This document shows, one piece after another, positions 1-5,867 of a DNA stretch of 16,041 nucleotides. The stretch is taken from contig JAZUNG010000003.1 of NCBI GenBank assembly GCA_045604025.1, forward strand, positions 1-16,041. The letters are read 5' to 3'. A model generated the notes under the pieces. It had not been told where the DNA came from and did not search any database. It saw only the letters and a program-made list of their open reading frames with translations. Source of the DNA: RGIG5612 sp045604025 (GTDB lineage Bacteria; Bacillota; Clostridia; Lachnospirales; Lachnospiraceae). Each line of letters opens with the position of its first letter. Within the stretch, counting starts at the first letter, position 1. The translations under genes were made by a program, and so were the position numbers.

Positions 1-1
1 T

Positions 2-913
2 CTGGTCAGGATGATCATGCAGACAGTCGATATCTGCGATGAAGTCACGGTCGCTGTCCGGCCGCACACTGATATTGCAGATGGGGCGGGCTGTACAGCC
101 GGCTCCGGGGCGGAGCATACAGTCGGCACCGATTCAGATGCAGATGCCGGAAGGAAGGCGGATGCAAATACCGGGAGACCGGAGGACGCCGGGCAGATCA
201 CACTGACATGTGATGTGCCGGAGGTTCCGACAGGCCAGAGCAACATAGCATGGAAGGCAGCGGCAGCGCTGGCAGACATCTATGGGCTCAAACAGGACAT
301 TGACATCCATATCATAAAGAGGATCCCGATGGCTGCAGGCATGGCAGGAGGCAGCACGGATGCGGCAGCGGTCATTACCGCGCTGAACACGCTCTGCGGA
401 CTGAACATGTCACAGGAAGAGATGGACTCCGTCGCACTGAAGCTCGGTGCGGACGTTCCTTTCTGTCTAAGGAGAGGCACCTGGCTGTCGGAAGGCATTG
501 GCGAGCAGCTCACCCGGCTGGATGACGCGCCGCCATGCTATGTATTGATCGCCAATCCACCTGTCAGCGTTTCGACCGGAGAGGTCTACAGAGCGCTCGA
601 TGCCATAGAGGCGCCGCAGCACCCGGACATTGACGCGATGATAGGCAGGATAGAGGACCGGGACCTTCAGGGACTGGCATCTGTCATGGACAATATCCTT
701 GCTCTGGTCACGCAGCCGCTTCACCCGGAGATAGAAGTGCTGCGGCAGAAGATGATGGATCACGGAGCACTGGGAAGTCTTATGACTGGGTCCGGGCCGA
801 CGGTCTTCGGATTGTTTGACAAAAAGGAAAAGGCAGAAGAGACACTCAGGGAATTTGAGAAAGACAGATTCGTTAGAAAATGCTTCATAACAGGATTTGT
901 CAGTGAGGTGTGA
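2..913 (+). CDS. ispE: 4-diphosphocytidyl-2-C-methyl-D-erythritol kinase, 5'-truncated by window
   Basis: IspE phosphorylates the 2-hydroxyl of CDP-methylerythritol with ATP in the non-mevalonate isoprenoid pathway (cytoplasm). The reading frame is open to the window edge. The first visible residues (VRMIMQTVD) match an internal part of the family, so the true start lies upstream. GHMP-kinase signatures are present: the glycine-rich phosphate loop MAAGMAGGSTDAAA near 341-382, LGADVPFCL near 442-471, and the C-terminal LMTGSGPTVFGLF near 779-820. Odd: between the DEV strand and the conserved ITLTCD strand (about bases 75-198) there is an insert of roughly 40 residues, rich in Ala, Gly, Asp and Thr, absent from typical IspE. 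It looks like a surface loop expanded by low-complexity sequence. The gene stops one base before the next gene's ATG, so the two are probably cotranscribed. Identification is firm; the function of the insert is unknown. Confidence 0.93.
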   Translation: MVRMIMQTVDICDEVTVAVRPHTDIADGAGCTAGSGAEHTVGTDSDADAGRKADANTGRPEDAGQITLTCDVPEVPTGQSNIAWKAAAALADIYGLKQDIDIHIIKRIPMAAGMAGGSTDAAAVITALNTLCGLNMSQEEMDSVALKLGADVPFCLRRGTWLSEGIGEQLTRLDDAPPCYVLIANPPVSVSTGEVYRALDAIEAPQHPDIDAMIGRIEDRDLQGLASVMDNILALVTQPLHPEIEVLRQKMMDHGALGSLMTGSGPTVFGLFDKKEKAEETLREFEKDRFVRKCFITGFVSEV

Positions 914-914
914 A

Positions 915-1586
915 ATGCTGGATATTAATGAAACCGCTGAAGATTATATTCCTTTAAGGGACATAGTTTTTCAAAAACTCAGAGAGGCTATAGTGACCGG
1001 GCAGATGCAGCCCGGAGAAAGGCTCATGGAGATCAAGCTGTCCAATATGATGGGTGTCAGCCGCACACCCGTAAGGGAAGCCATCAGGAAACTGCAGGCT
1101 GAAGGGCTGGTCATCATGAACGCCAGAAGAGGCGCGATCGTAGCGCCGATAAACAAGAAAGATCTGAAAGAGATCCTGGAGATCAGAAAGGCACTCGAGA
1201 GACTGACATGTCAGCTGGTGAGCGCCAAGGCCGACGAAGAGGCTGTCGCTGAGCTGAAGGAGATCAACCAGGTCATGGAAGAGGCTGTGGAAGCGGACGA
1301 CATCCAGAAAATGACTGAACAGGATGTGGCATTCCACGAGAAGATCACAGAGTTGGCTGACAATGCGCATCTGACCAATATGCTGGATCAGATCAAGGCG
1401 CATCTGTACAGATACAGGCTCGAGTTCATCAAGGAACTGAGGGACCGCAGTGTGCTGACCATAGAGCACAACCGCATCATTGAAGCCATTGAGGCGGGCA
1501 ATGCCAGGGCGGCTGCCAGAGAGATCGAAAAGCACATCGAACTTCAGGAAAAATATATCTTGAATACGCTGGAACAGCTCGAGTAG
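915..1586 (+). CDS. GntR-family transcriptional regulator, FadR/FCD subfamily
   Basis: This 223-residue protein has an N-terminal winged helix-turn-helix (recognition region around residues 42-61, LSNMMGVSRTPVREAIRKL, the GntR signature). A C-terminal all-helical FCD ligand domain follows (about 83-220). The metal-binding set typical of FCD domains is visible: D137 and H141 (DVAFH), H185 (EHNR) and H207 (KHIE). The ATG at 915 is preferred over a TTG at 897 because a GTGAGGTG ribosome site sits just ahead of it and the upstream gene ends at 913. Position directly behind ispE suggests cotranscription, but the ligand and targets cannot be read from sequence. FCD regulators usually sense small carboxylic acids. 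No frame damage is visible. Confidence 0.9.
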   Translation: MLDINETAEDYIPLRDIVFQKLREAIVTGQMQPGERLMEIKLSNMMGVSRTPVREAIRKLQAEGLVIMNARRGAIVAPINKKDLKEILEIRKALERLTCQLVSAKADEEAVAELKEINQVMEEAVEADDIQKMTEQDVAFHEKITELADNAHLTNMLDQIKAHLYRYRLEFIKELRDRSVLTIEHNRIIEAIEAGNARAAAREIEKHIELQEKYILNTLEQLE

Positions 1587-1589
1587 AAC

Positions 1590-1618
1590 TTGTATTTTCC
1601 GCGTACAGATGATAAAAT
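1590..1618 (+). promoter_or_regulatory. Candidate sigma-A promoter for the membrane protein/fumarase unit
   Basis: A TTGTAT -35-like box (1590-1595) is followed after 17 bases by TAAAAT (1613-1618), preceded by TG in the extended -10 position. It begins right after the regulator's stop codon and about 58 bases ahead of the next ATG at 1676. The -35 is weak and the -10 is good. No terminator was seen between the regulator and this point, so read-through from ispE is also possible. Confidence 0.5.
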
Positions 1619-1675
1619 CATTCATTGCGACAACACGCATGTTTTTTGCATGCAACTGAAAGGAAATATTTTTAC

Positions 1676-2128
1676 ATGCAGCCCTGGTTAATAGTAGTAA
1701 TTGTTGTATTGGCAGTTTTAGTTGCTGTCCTTGCAGTTCTGTATTTCTTCGGCAGAAGAAACCAGAAGAAGCAGGAAGCTCAGGATGAAGAGATCAGAAA
1801 GCAGGCTCAGCCCATGTCTTTCTATATTATTGATTGCAAGAGGATGAGGCTCAAGGACGCAGGTATGCCCAAAGCCATGTATGAGGCCACCCCGAAGCTG
1901 GCGCGCATAGGCAAGGTCCCCATCCTGAAGGTCAAGGTCGCCAACCGAGTCATGAACCTGATGTGCGACCCCGAAACATTCAAGACTCTGCTTCCCAAGC
2001 AGGAGGTCAGAGCAATGGTTGCCGGCATGTATGTGGTTTCTGCCAAGAGAGTCAGAGGCCCTGTCTACGAGCCCAAGAAGAACCGCAAGGGTGAGCCGAA
2101 GACCAGCTTCCTCGACAAACTCAGATAA
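1676..2128 (+). CDS. Small single-pass membrane protein of unknown function
   Basis: I do not recognise this 150-residue protein. Residues 4-25 form one hydrophobic segment (Val/Leu/Ile-rich), followed by a basic stop-transfer stretch (GRRNQKKQ) and a soluble C-terminal part of about 120 residues. The likely topology is one N-terminal membrane anchor with a basic cytoplasmic domain. The soluble part has two Cys (in IIDCKRM and LMCDPE) and a Lys/Arg-rich tail. The ATG at 1676 is chosen because the hydrophobic segment begins there and an AAAGGA site lies upstream; an in-frame ATG at 1625 would add 17 uncharacteristic residues. It lies 26 bases before the fumarase alpha gene and may share its transcript. 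No signal peptidase site or catalytic motif is evident. Confidence 0.8.
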   Translation: MQPWLIVVIVVLAVLVAVLAVLYFFGRRNQKKQEAQDEEIRKQAQPMSFYIIDCKRMRLKDAGMPKAMYEATPKLARIGKVPILKVKVANRVMNLMCDPETFKTLLPKQEVRAMVAGMYVVSAKRVRGPVYEPKKNRKGEPKTSFLDKLR

Positions 2129-2154
2129 TCGTTTTCTATTCAGCAGGAGTTGAT

Positions 2155-2997
2155 ATGAGAGAAATAAATGTAGCCGAGCTGACAGCAGCTGTCAGCGACA
2201 TGTGCATATCCATCAATCATCAGCTGTCTCCGGATATGCAGCAGGCTTATACGAGCGCATATGAGAGCGAGACAGATCCGCTGGGCAAAAAGATACTGGG
2301 CCAGCTGATCGAAAATCATACATTGGCCGGAGAAAAAATGATCCCCATCTGCCAGGACACTGGCATGGCGGTCATTTTTCTTGAAGTAGGGCAGGAAGTG
2401 CACTTCACAGGCGGCGACGTGGAGACCGCCATCAACGAAGGCGTCAGAAGAGGATACACAGACGGCTACCTCAGGAAGTCAGTCGTATCCGATCCGCTCC
2501 TCAGGGTAAATTCCGGCGACAATACACCGGCGGTGGTGCATTACAGCATCGTGCCCGGAGACCAGGTGAAGATCACACTTGCGCCGAAGGGATTTGGCAG
2601 CGAGAACATGAGCCGCGTGTTCATGCTGAAGCCTGCTGACGGAGAGCAGGGCGTGATCGATGCAGTGGTTTCAGCCGTACGCGATGCAGGCCCGAACGCC
2701 TGCCCGCCCATGGTAGTCGGAGTCGGAGTTGGCGGCACATTTGAAAAATGCGCTATCCTGGCCAAGAAAGCGCTCACCCGCACCGTGGGAGAGCACAGCC
2801 CTCTGCCGCACATAGCAGCCATGGAAGAAGAGATCCTGAAGAGGGCCAACGCGTTGGGACTCGGGCCGGGAGGCCTGGGCGGCGCCACCACAGTATTTGC
2901 AGTAAATATCGAGACCTACGCAACACACATTGCGGGGCTTCCGGTAGGCGTAAATATCTGCTGCCACGTCAACAGGCACGTGAGCAGAGTGCTGTAG
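2155..2997 (+). CDS. Fumarate hydratase, class I, alpha subunit
   Basis: This is the alpha (N-terminal) half of a two-subunit, [4Fe-4S]-dependent fumarase or L(+)-tartrate dehydratase-type enzyme, which interconverts fumarate and malate. It has 280 residues, normal for the family. Three conserved Cys are in family spacing: C66 in CQDTG, C183 in GPNACPP, and C270 in NICCHVNRH near the C-terminus. The last is expected to be a cluster ligand only ten residues from the end. AGGAG precedes the ATG at 2155. The partner beta subunit follows, but only after a 350-base spacer full of copies of this gene's own 3' end, which is unusual because the two genes normally abut. Tartrate dehydratase cannot be excluded from sequence; fumarase is the more likely default. 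The cluster makes the enzyme oxygen-sensitive, fitting an anaerobe. Confidence 0.93.
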   Translation: MREINVAELTAAVSDMCISINHQLSPDMQQAYTSAYESETDPLGKKILGQLIENHTLAGEKMIPICQDTGMAVIFLEVGQEVHFTGGDVETAINEGVRRGYTDGYLRKSVVSDPLLRVNSGDNTPAVVHYSIVPGDQVKITLAPKGFGSENMSRVFMLKPADGEQGVIDAVVSAVRDAGPNACPPMVVGVGVGGTFEKCAILAKKALTRTVGEHSPLPHIAAMEEEILKRANALGLGPGGLGGATTVFAVNIETYATHIAGLPVGVNICCHVNRHVSRVL

Positions 2998-3253
2998 ACG
3001 TCAGCCTCGCCTTTGGCAGTTACCATGTCAGCAGGCACATGAGCAGAGTGCTGTAGACATCAGCCACACTGCTGGCATACAGTTGCCATATAGACAGACA
3101 CGTGAGCAGAGTGCTGTAGACATCAGCCTTATTTTTAGCAGGTAAGAACCACGTCAATAGGCACGTGAGCAGAGTGCTGTAGACATCAACCTCATTTTTA
3201 GAAGACAGAAACACGTCAACAGACACGTGAGCAGAGTGTTGTAGACATCAGCC
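2964..3253 (+). repeat. Five tandem copies of the fumarase alpha 3' end, including its stop codon
   Basis: Copies of a roughly 43-base core start at 2964, 3023, 3086, 3149 and 3211 (pitches 59, 63, 63, 62). The first copy is the coding sequence for the last ten residues (HVNRHVSRVL), the TAG stop and some bases after it. The central GAGCAGAGTGCTGTAGAC is identical in copies 1-4 and differs at one base in copy 5 (GTT for GCT). The bases between cores are less conserved but share Ala/Thr-rich runs such as CCTTATTTTTAGCAGG. Each copy contains the palindrome CACGTG or a one-base variant, except that copy 2 has CACATG. This fills most of the spacer between the two fumarase genes. Confidence 0.95.
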
Positions 3254-3267
3254 TTATTATTAGCAGG

Positions 3268-3339
3268 CACAGACATGCGGTATATTTTTAAGGATCGGAC
3301 ACAAAACAGTCATTTAGTAGACTCAACACAGACATGCGG
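3268..3339 (+). repeat. Duplicated leader segment ahead of the fumarase beta gene
   Basis: The 13-mer CACAGACATGCGG occurs at 3268-3280 and again at 3327-3339. The second copy supplies the start of the ribosome site (GCGGAG) of the beta gene at 3348. The pitch is 59 bases, the same as between the first two copies of the neighbouring 3'-end repeat, so the upstream copy looks like a duplicated ribosome-site region. Confidence 0.7.
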
Positions 3340-3347
3340 AGACAAAT

Positions 3348-3896
3348 ATGAAAGAAGTACATGTAACCACACCATTTACTGAAGAAGCGATCGCGGGACT
3401 CGAAGCGGGCGACATGGTTTATATCACCGGCACTATCTACTCTGCCAGAGATGCGGCCCACAAGAGGCTGTATGAGGCAGCGCTGGCCGGCGAGGAGCTT
3501 CCTCTTCCTATCAGGGACTGTGCGGTCTATTATCTGGGGCCCACACCTGCCAGAGAAGGCAGAGTGATCGGAAGCGCAGGTCCCACCACTTCCTCCAGAA
3601 TGGACAAATATACACCGACGCTGCTGGATCTGGGACTCCGGGCCATGATCGGCAAGGGCAAGCGCTCAGATGCAGTGAAGGAGTCGATCGTAAAGAACAA
3701 GGCTGTGTACCTCGCAGCCGTTGGCGGAGCAGGAGCACTCCTGTCCAGCTGCATCAAGAGCTCAGAAGTGATCGCCTATGACGACCTCGGGACCGAGGCC
3801 ATCCGCAAAATGCAGGTAGAGAACTTCCCCTGCATCGTGATCTGCGATTGCGCAGGCCACGACCTGTACATGGAAGTCGCCTCCAGAGCACAGTAA
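3348..3896 (+). CDS. Fumarate hydratase, class I, beta subunit
   Basis: This 182-residue protein is the C-terminal half of class I fumarase and completes the active site formed with the alpha subunit. Visible family motifs are the start VTTPFTEEAIAGLEAGD, the G-[ST]-AGPTTSSRMD segment (substrate and catalytic region, near residues 75-87), and the following KNKAVYLAAVGGAGALLSS. Length is normal. The ATG at 3348 has GCGGAG seven to ten bases upstream. It is separated from the alpha gene by repeat-filled DNA without an obvious promoter, so expression probably depends on read-through from upstream; I could not see a terminator in the spacer. A hairpin terminator follows about 60-95 bases after the stop. 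Confidence 0.93.
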   Translation: MKEVHVTTPFTEEAIAGLEAGDMVYITGTIYSARDAAHKRLYEAALAGEELPLPIRDCAVYYLGPTPAREGRVIGSAGPTTSSRMDKYTPTLLDLGLRAMIGKGKRSDAVKESIVKNKAVYLAAVGGAGALLSSCIKSSEVIAYDDLGTEAIRKMQVENFPCIVICDCAGHDLYMEVASRAQ

Positions 3897-3959
3897 TGGT
3901 ATAGCCGCGACCAGCCAAGATATCCATCTGTGCTTGGTTGCGATGATAGACAGACACCA

Positions 3960-4042
3960 ATCCTGCATTAAAACATACAAAAAAATCCAGTTGTGCATTG
4001 AAAAACAGCCGTTTTCAATGCACAACTTTTATTTTGCAGGAT
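3960..4042 (+). terminator. Hairpin terminator after fumarase, nested in a second inverted repeat
   Basis: A perfect 16-bp inverted repeat (AGTTGTGCATTGAAAA at 3989-4004 with its complement at 4012-4027, 7-base loop) is followed by TTTATTTT. A run of seven A lies just before it, so it could act on both strands. An outer 8-bp pair, ATCCTGCA (3960-3967) and TGCAGGAT (4035-4042), encloses it, giving a two-tier hairpin. It is well placed to end the fumarase transcript. The stem is not especially GC-rich, which lowers certainty. Confidence 0.65.
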
Positions 4043-4053
4043 ATTTCAGAGGG

Positions 4054-4119
4054 CGAGCCTGGCGCAACTGGCTTTTGCGCCTGTCTAAAATACAACAGAG
4101 AACGAGCCTGGCGCAACTG
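4054..4119 (+). repeat. Two direct 17-bp repeats, 49-bp pitch
   Basis: CGAGCCTGGCGCAACTG occurs at 4054-4070 and 4103-4119. The first copy also folds with nearby bases (GGCGCAA at 4061-4067 with TTGCGCC at 4075-4081). The GCGCAACTG part resembles the inverted arm GCACAACT of the adjacent terminator hairpin, so the hairpin and these copies may belong to one repeat family. No gene is visible here. Confidence 0.85.
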
Positions 4120-4199
4120 ACTATTTTGTGACAACATGAATTATATTATAGATTATTTGACAGAAAACGCCTGAATGGGTCGAACCTGCAATGGTCGCT

Positions 4200-4503
4200 C
4201 ACGAATATTTCCAGTTAGGACCGATTCCATTGACAATGTTCGAGCATATACTGTGTTGAGTCACGGATAATTACGGTTAGGGGCGATTATCAAGACTGAG
4301 AGAGAAGAAAATAGCTGCTTTTTAGGTCCTAACTGGAAATATCCGTGAATCTTGATGGGAGTTACAACACTCGAGAAGTCCTAACTGGAAAAATCCGTGA
4401 ATTCTGAGAGGCAGTGCAGCATTTGAGAAGTCCTAAGCGGAGAAATCTGTGAATCTTGAGGAGCAGTGCAGCACCCGAGAAGTCACAACTGGAAATATCC
4501 GTG
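4200..4503 (+). repeat. 52-bp tandem array: four direct copies preceded by two inverted copies
   Basis: A 22-bp core of the type GTCCTAACTGGAAATATCCG-TG starts at 4326, 4378, 4430 and 4482, exactly 52 bases apart. The intervening 30 bases are also conserved (GAATCTTGAGGAGCAGTGCA type), so the whole unit repeats. Inverted copies of the core lie at 4200-4221 (one mismatch to the 4326 copy) and, more degenerate, at 4262-4283. The interval is gene-free; the short open frames across it are by-products of the repetition. Confidence 0.9.
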
Positions 4504-4534
4504 CTAACAATATAATAGTAACGGGACATAAAAA

Positions 4535-4668
4535 ATGCATATCTCCGGAAGTCGGAGATATGCATAAGAAATCCGGGGAAAAGTTATGCATATCTCCGGA
4601 AGCCGGAGATATGTATAAGAAATCCGGGAAAAAGTTATGCAATATCTCCAGAAGTCGGAGATATGTAT
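4535..4668 (+). repeat. Three palindromic hairpin units, 51-bp pitch
   Basis: Each unit carries an inverted repeat. Copy 1 pairs ATGCATATCTCCG (4535-4547) with 4553-4565, a perfect 13-bp stem with a 5-base loop. Copy 2 spans 4586-4616, with a 14-bp stem containing one G-T step and a 3-base loop. Copy 3 spans 4637-4668 and is slightly degraded. The linker AAGAAATCCGGG-AAAAGTT follows copies 1 and 2. Because 51 is a multiple of three, open frames with repeated peptides appear on both strands; they have no credible starts. Confidence 0.95.
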
Positions 4669-4695
4669 GTGATAGGATAGCGCGGTCAATGCCCG

Positions 4696-4917
4696 GAATC
4701 TCCACCTGTGCGAAGTTTTCGAAACCAAAATGCCCAGAATCTACACTTGTGAGAAGTTTTTACTTCAAAATCCTCGCACAACTGTAAATTCTGGCCAGCC
4801 CATCCTAGAAAACTTCGCACAGGCGCAGATTCTGTGCAGCCAGCCCTCAAAAACTTCGCATAAACGTAGATTCTGCACAGCCAGCCTCCGAGAAATTCGC
4901 ACATGTGATAGAGATTC
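4696..4917 (+). repeat. 41-bp array: two forward copies then four inverted copies
   Basis: Forward copies of the type GAATCTCCACCTGTGCGAAG start at 4696 and 4737. Copies in reverse orientation (AAAACTTCGCACAGGCGCAG type) lie at about 4767-4791, 4809-4832, 4850-4873 and 4893-4917. The pitch is 41-43 bases in both orientations. The linker between inverted copies contains CAGCCAGCC. The second forward and first inverted copies face each other and can form a hairpin. The array ends ten bases from the stop codon of the minus-strand regulator gene and may serve as its transcript end; no classical terminator is seen. Confidence 0.85.
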
Positions 4918-4926
4918 GCCTGGATC

Positions 4927-5631
4927 CTAGATGATCGGGTGCTCCCCGTGGTCCAGGTTCAGCGTATCGATAACTCTTCTCAGATGGACGGCCATGGCCT
5001 GGCGCGTTCCGATCGGGTCGCGCTTCTTCAGGAACTCCATGATCACAGGGTGGTCGGACAGCGTGAGGCTGTTCAGCTGGTTTTCCATGTCCTTGCCGAC
5101 ATAGAGGGCATCCTTAACAGCGTTATTGATGATGGGGGTCAGCTGCATCAGAAAATCGTTGTGCGCGGCCGCGATGATCGCGGCGTGGAACTCCTGCTCG
5201 GTCGAGGCACGCAGCTCGGAGTGGACGGCCTCCTCGGCATCCTTTGCCAGCCGGATGATATTCGCCATCTCCTCGTCGGTAGCACGGGCGCATGCCAGGG
5301 CAGCCAGCTCCGGCTCGATCAGCAGTCTGACCTCGTAGAGATCCTTCAGACGTTTTCTCACGCGGTCCATCTGGCCCAGGTCGTAGCCGTCAAATGCTTT
5401 CAGGTCCCTGGCGACAAATGTGCCCTTGCCGCGGTAAACCTCCAGGATGCCGCGGGATGCCAGCACCTTGATAGCCTCGCGCAGAGTATTGCGGCTGACG
5501 CGGAGCCTCTCGGACAGGGCATTCTCGCCCGGGAGCTTCTGGCCCGGCGCAAACTCCTTGTCCTCAACGATCATTTCATACAAAGTATCTGCAGTCTGAT
5601 GTGATAATGTCTTCTTTAACAATTGGCTCAC
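4927..5631 (-). CDS. GntR-family regulator, FadR/FCD subfamily; likely controls the divergent oxidoreductase operon
   Basis: This 234-residue protein has an N-terminal GntR winged helix (LPGENALSERLRVSRNTLREA, residues 33-53, then wing RGKGTFV) and an FCD ligand-binding domain from about residue 90. The expected metal ligands are H149 (in EQEFH), H194 (SDHP) and H216 (AVHLRR); the usual acidic partner four residues before the first His is Glu145 instead of Asp. The listed start is GTG at 5631. A TTG three codons later would sit better behind the GGGGTGAG ribosome site, so the first three residues are uncertain. It is transcribed away from the 5845-11136 operon and shares its intergenic region, the usual arrangement for a local regulator that senses a pathway carboxylate. 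The ligand is not known. Confidence 0.9.
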   Translation of the reverse strand: MSQLLKKTLSHQTADTLYEMIVEDKEFAPGQKLPGENALSERLRVSRNTLREAIKVLASRGILEVYRGKGTFVARDLKAFDGYDLGQMDRVRKRLKDLYEVRLLIEPELAALACARATDEEMANIIRLAKDAEEAVHSELRASTEQEFHAAIIAAAHNDFLMQLTPIINNAVKDALYVGKDMENQLNSLTLSDHPVIMEFLKKRDPIGTRQAMAVHLRRVIDTLNLDHGEHPII

Positions 5632-5653
5632 CCCACACTATGATTCTGTTTAC

Positions 5654-5682
5654 ATTATAAGCCTTCCGAAGAAAAGTACAAA
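5654..5682 (-). promoter_or_regulatory. Candidate promoter of the minus-strand GntR gene
   Basis: On the minus strand a perfect TATAAT -10 lies at 5659-5654. A weak -35 (TTTGTA at 5682-5677, 17-base spacer, or TTGTAC with 16) lies upstream. It is about 22 bases from the start codon. The -35 match is poor, so activation or another element may be needed. Confidence 0.45.
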
Positions 5683-5685
5683 TAT

Positions 5686-5710
5686 AACTTGTTTAAAAAA
5701 TAGACAAGTT
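5686..5710. promoter_or_regulatory. Palindromic operator candidate between divergent genes
   Basis: AACTTGT (5686-5692) and ACAAGTT (5704-5710) form a perfect 7-bp inverted repeat with an 11-base AT-rich centre; a further ACAAGT follows at 5711-5716. It lies immediately upstream of the -35 of the minus-strand regulator and shares the CAAGT/ACTTG element with the sites at 5796-5867. Autoregulation by the GntR protein is a reasonable inference. Confidence 0.5.
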
Positions 5711-5765
5711 ACAAGTACCACTTTCATACACTTTCCACAAAGATACACAAATGCGCCAGCAGGCA

Positions 5766-5794
5766 TTGACAAAGGCTCCGCGAAGTCTTATTGT
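5766..5794 (+). promoter_or_regulatory. Candidate promoter of the oxidoreductase operon
   Basis: A consensus -35 TTGACA (5766-5771) is followed after exactly 17 bases by TATTGT (5789-5794), which matches the -10 consensus at four of six positions. Predicted transcription start is near 5801, inside the first operator-like site, so a bound repressor there would block initiation. Confidence 0.6.
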
Positions 5795-5795
5795 G

Positions 5796-5867
5796 ATGTT
5801 GGACAAGTACTGTATTTGTTGGTCAAGTCCGAAGCGGGCAATAAATGGATTGGATAAGGTTGGACAA
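5796..5867 (+). promoter_or_regulatory. Three operator-like sites for an FCD GntR regulator
   Basis: The related elements ATGTTGGACAA (5796-5806), TTGTTGGTCAA (5816-5826) and AGGTTGGACAA (5857-5867) lie downstream of the -10 box. On the minus strand they read TTGTCCAACAT, TTGACCAACAA and TTGTCCAACCT. Each differs from the published FadR-subfamily consensus TNGTNNNACNA at one position. Spacings are 20 and 41 bases, i.e. on the same face of the helix. The third lies within the predicted start of the downstream gene. Binding is inferred. Confidence 0.5.

Noticed and set aside
954..1655. Long antisense open frame (233 codons) opposite the first GntR regulator
   Set aside because: The plus-strand regulator has clear domain motifs; the antisense product shows none and follows from codon bias.
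3020..3226. Minus-strand 68-codon open frame with repeated DVYSTLLTCL peptides
   Set aside because: It is the complement of the fumarase alpha 3'-end repeat; the 63-bp period (21 codons) keeps the frame open. No ribosome site or independent support.
4139..4160. TTGACA at about 4154 as a promoter in the repeat region
   Set aside because: No -10-like sequence at a workable distance and no gene downstream on the plus strand for over a kilobase.
4433..4787. Open frames on both strands with repeated KSGEKLCISPE-type peptides
   Set aside because: Produced by the 51-bp palindromic units (17 codons). Open on both strands at once, without start signals.
4200..4917. CRISPR-like regularity (22-25 bp repeats separated by 16-30 bp)
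   Set aside because: The intervening 'spacer' bases are repeated too, some copies are inverted, cores diverge, and no cas gene is present in the window.
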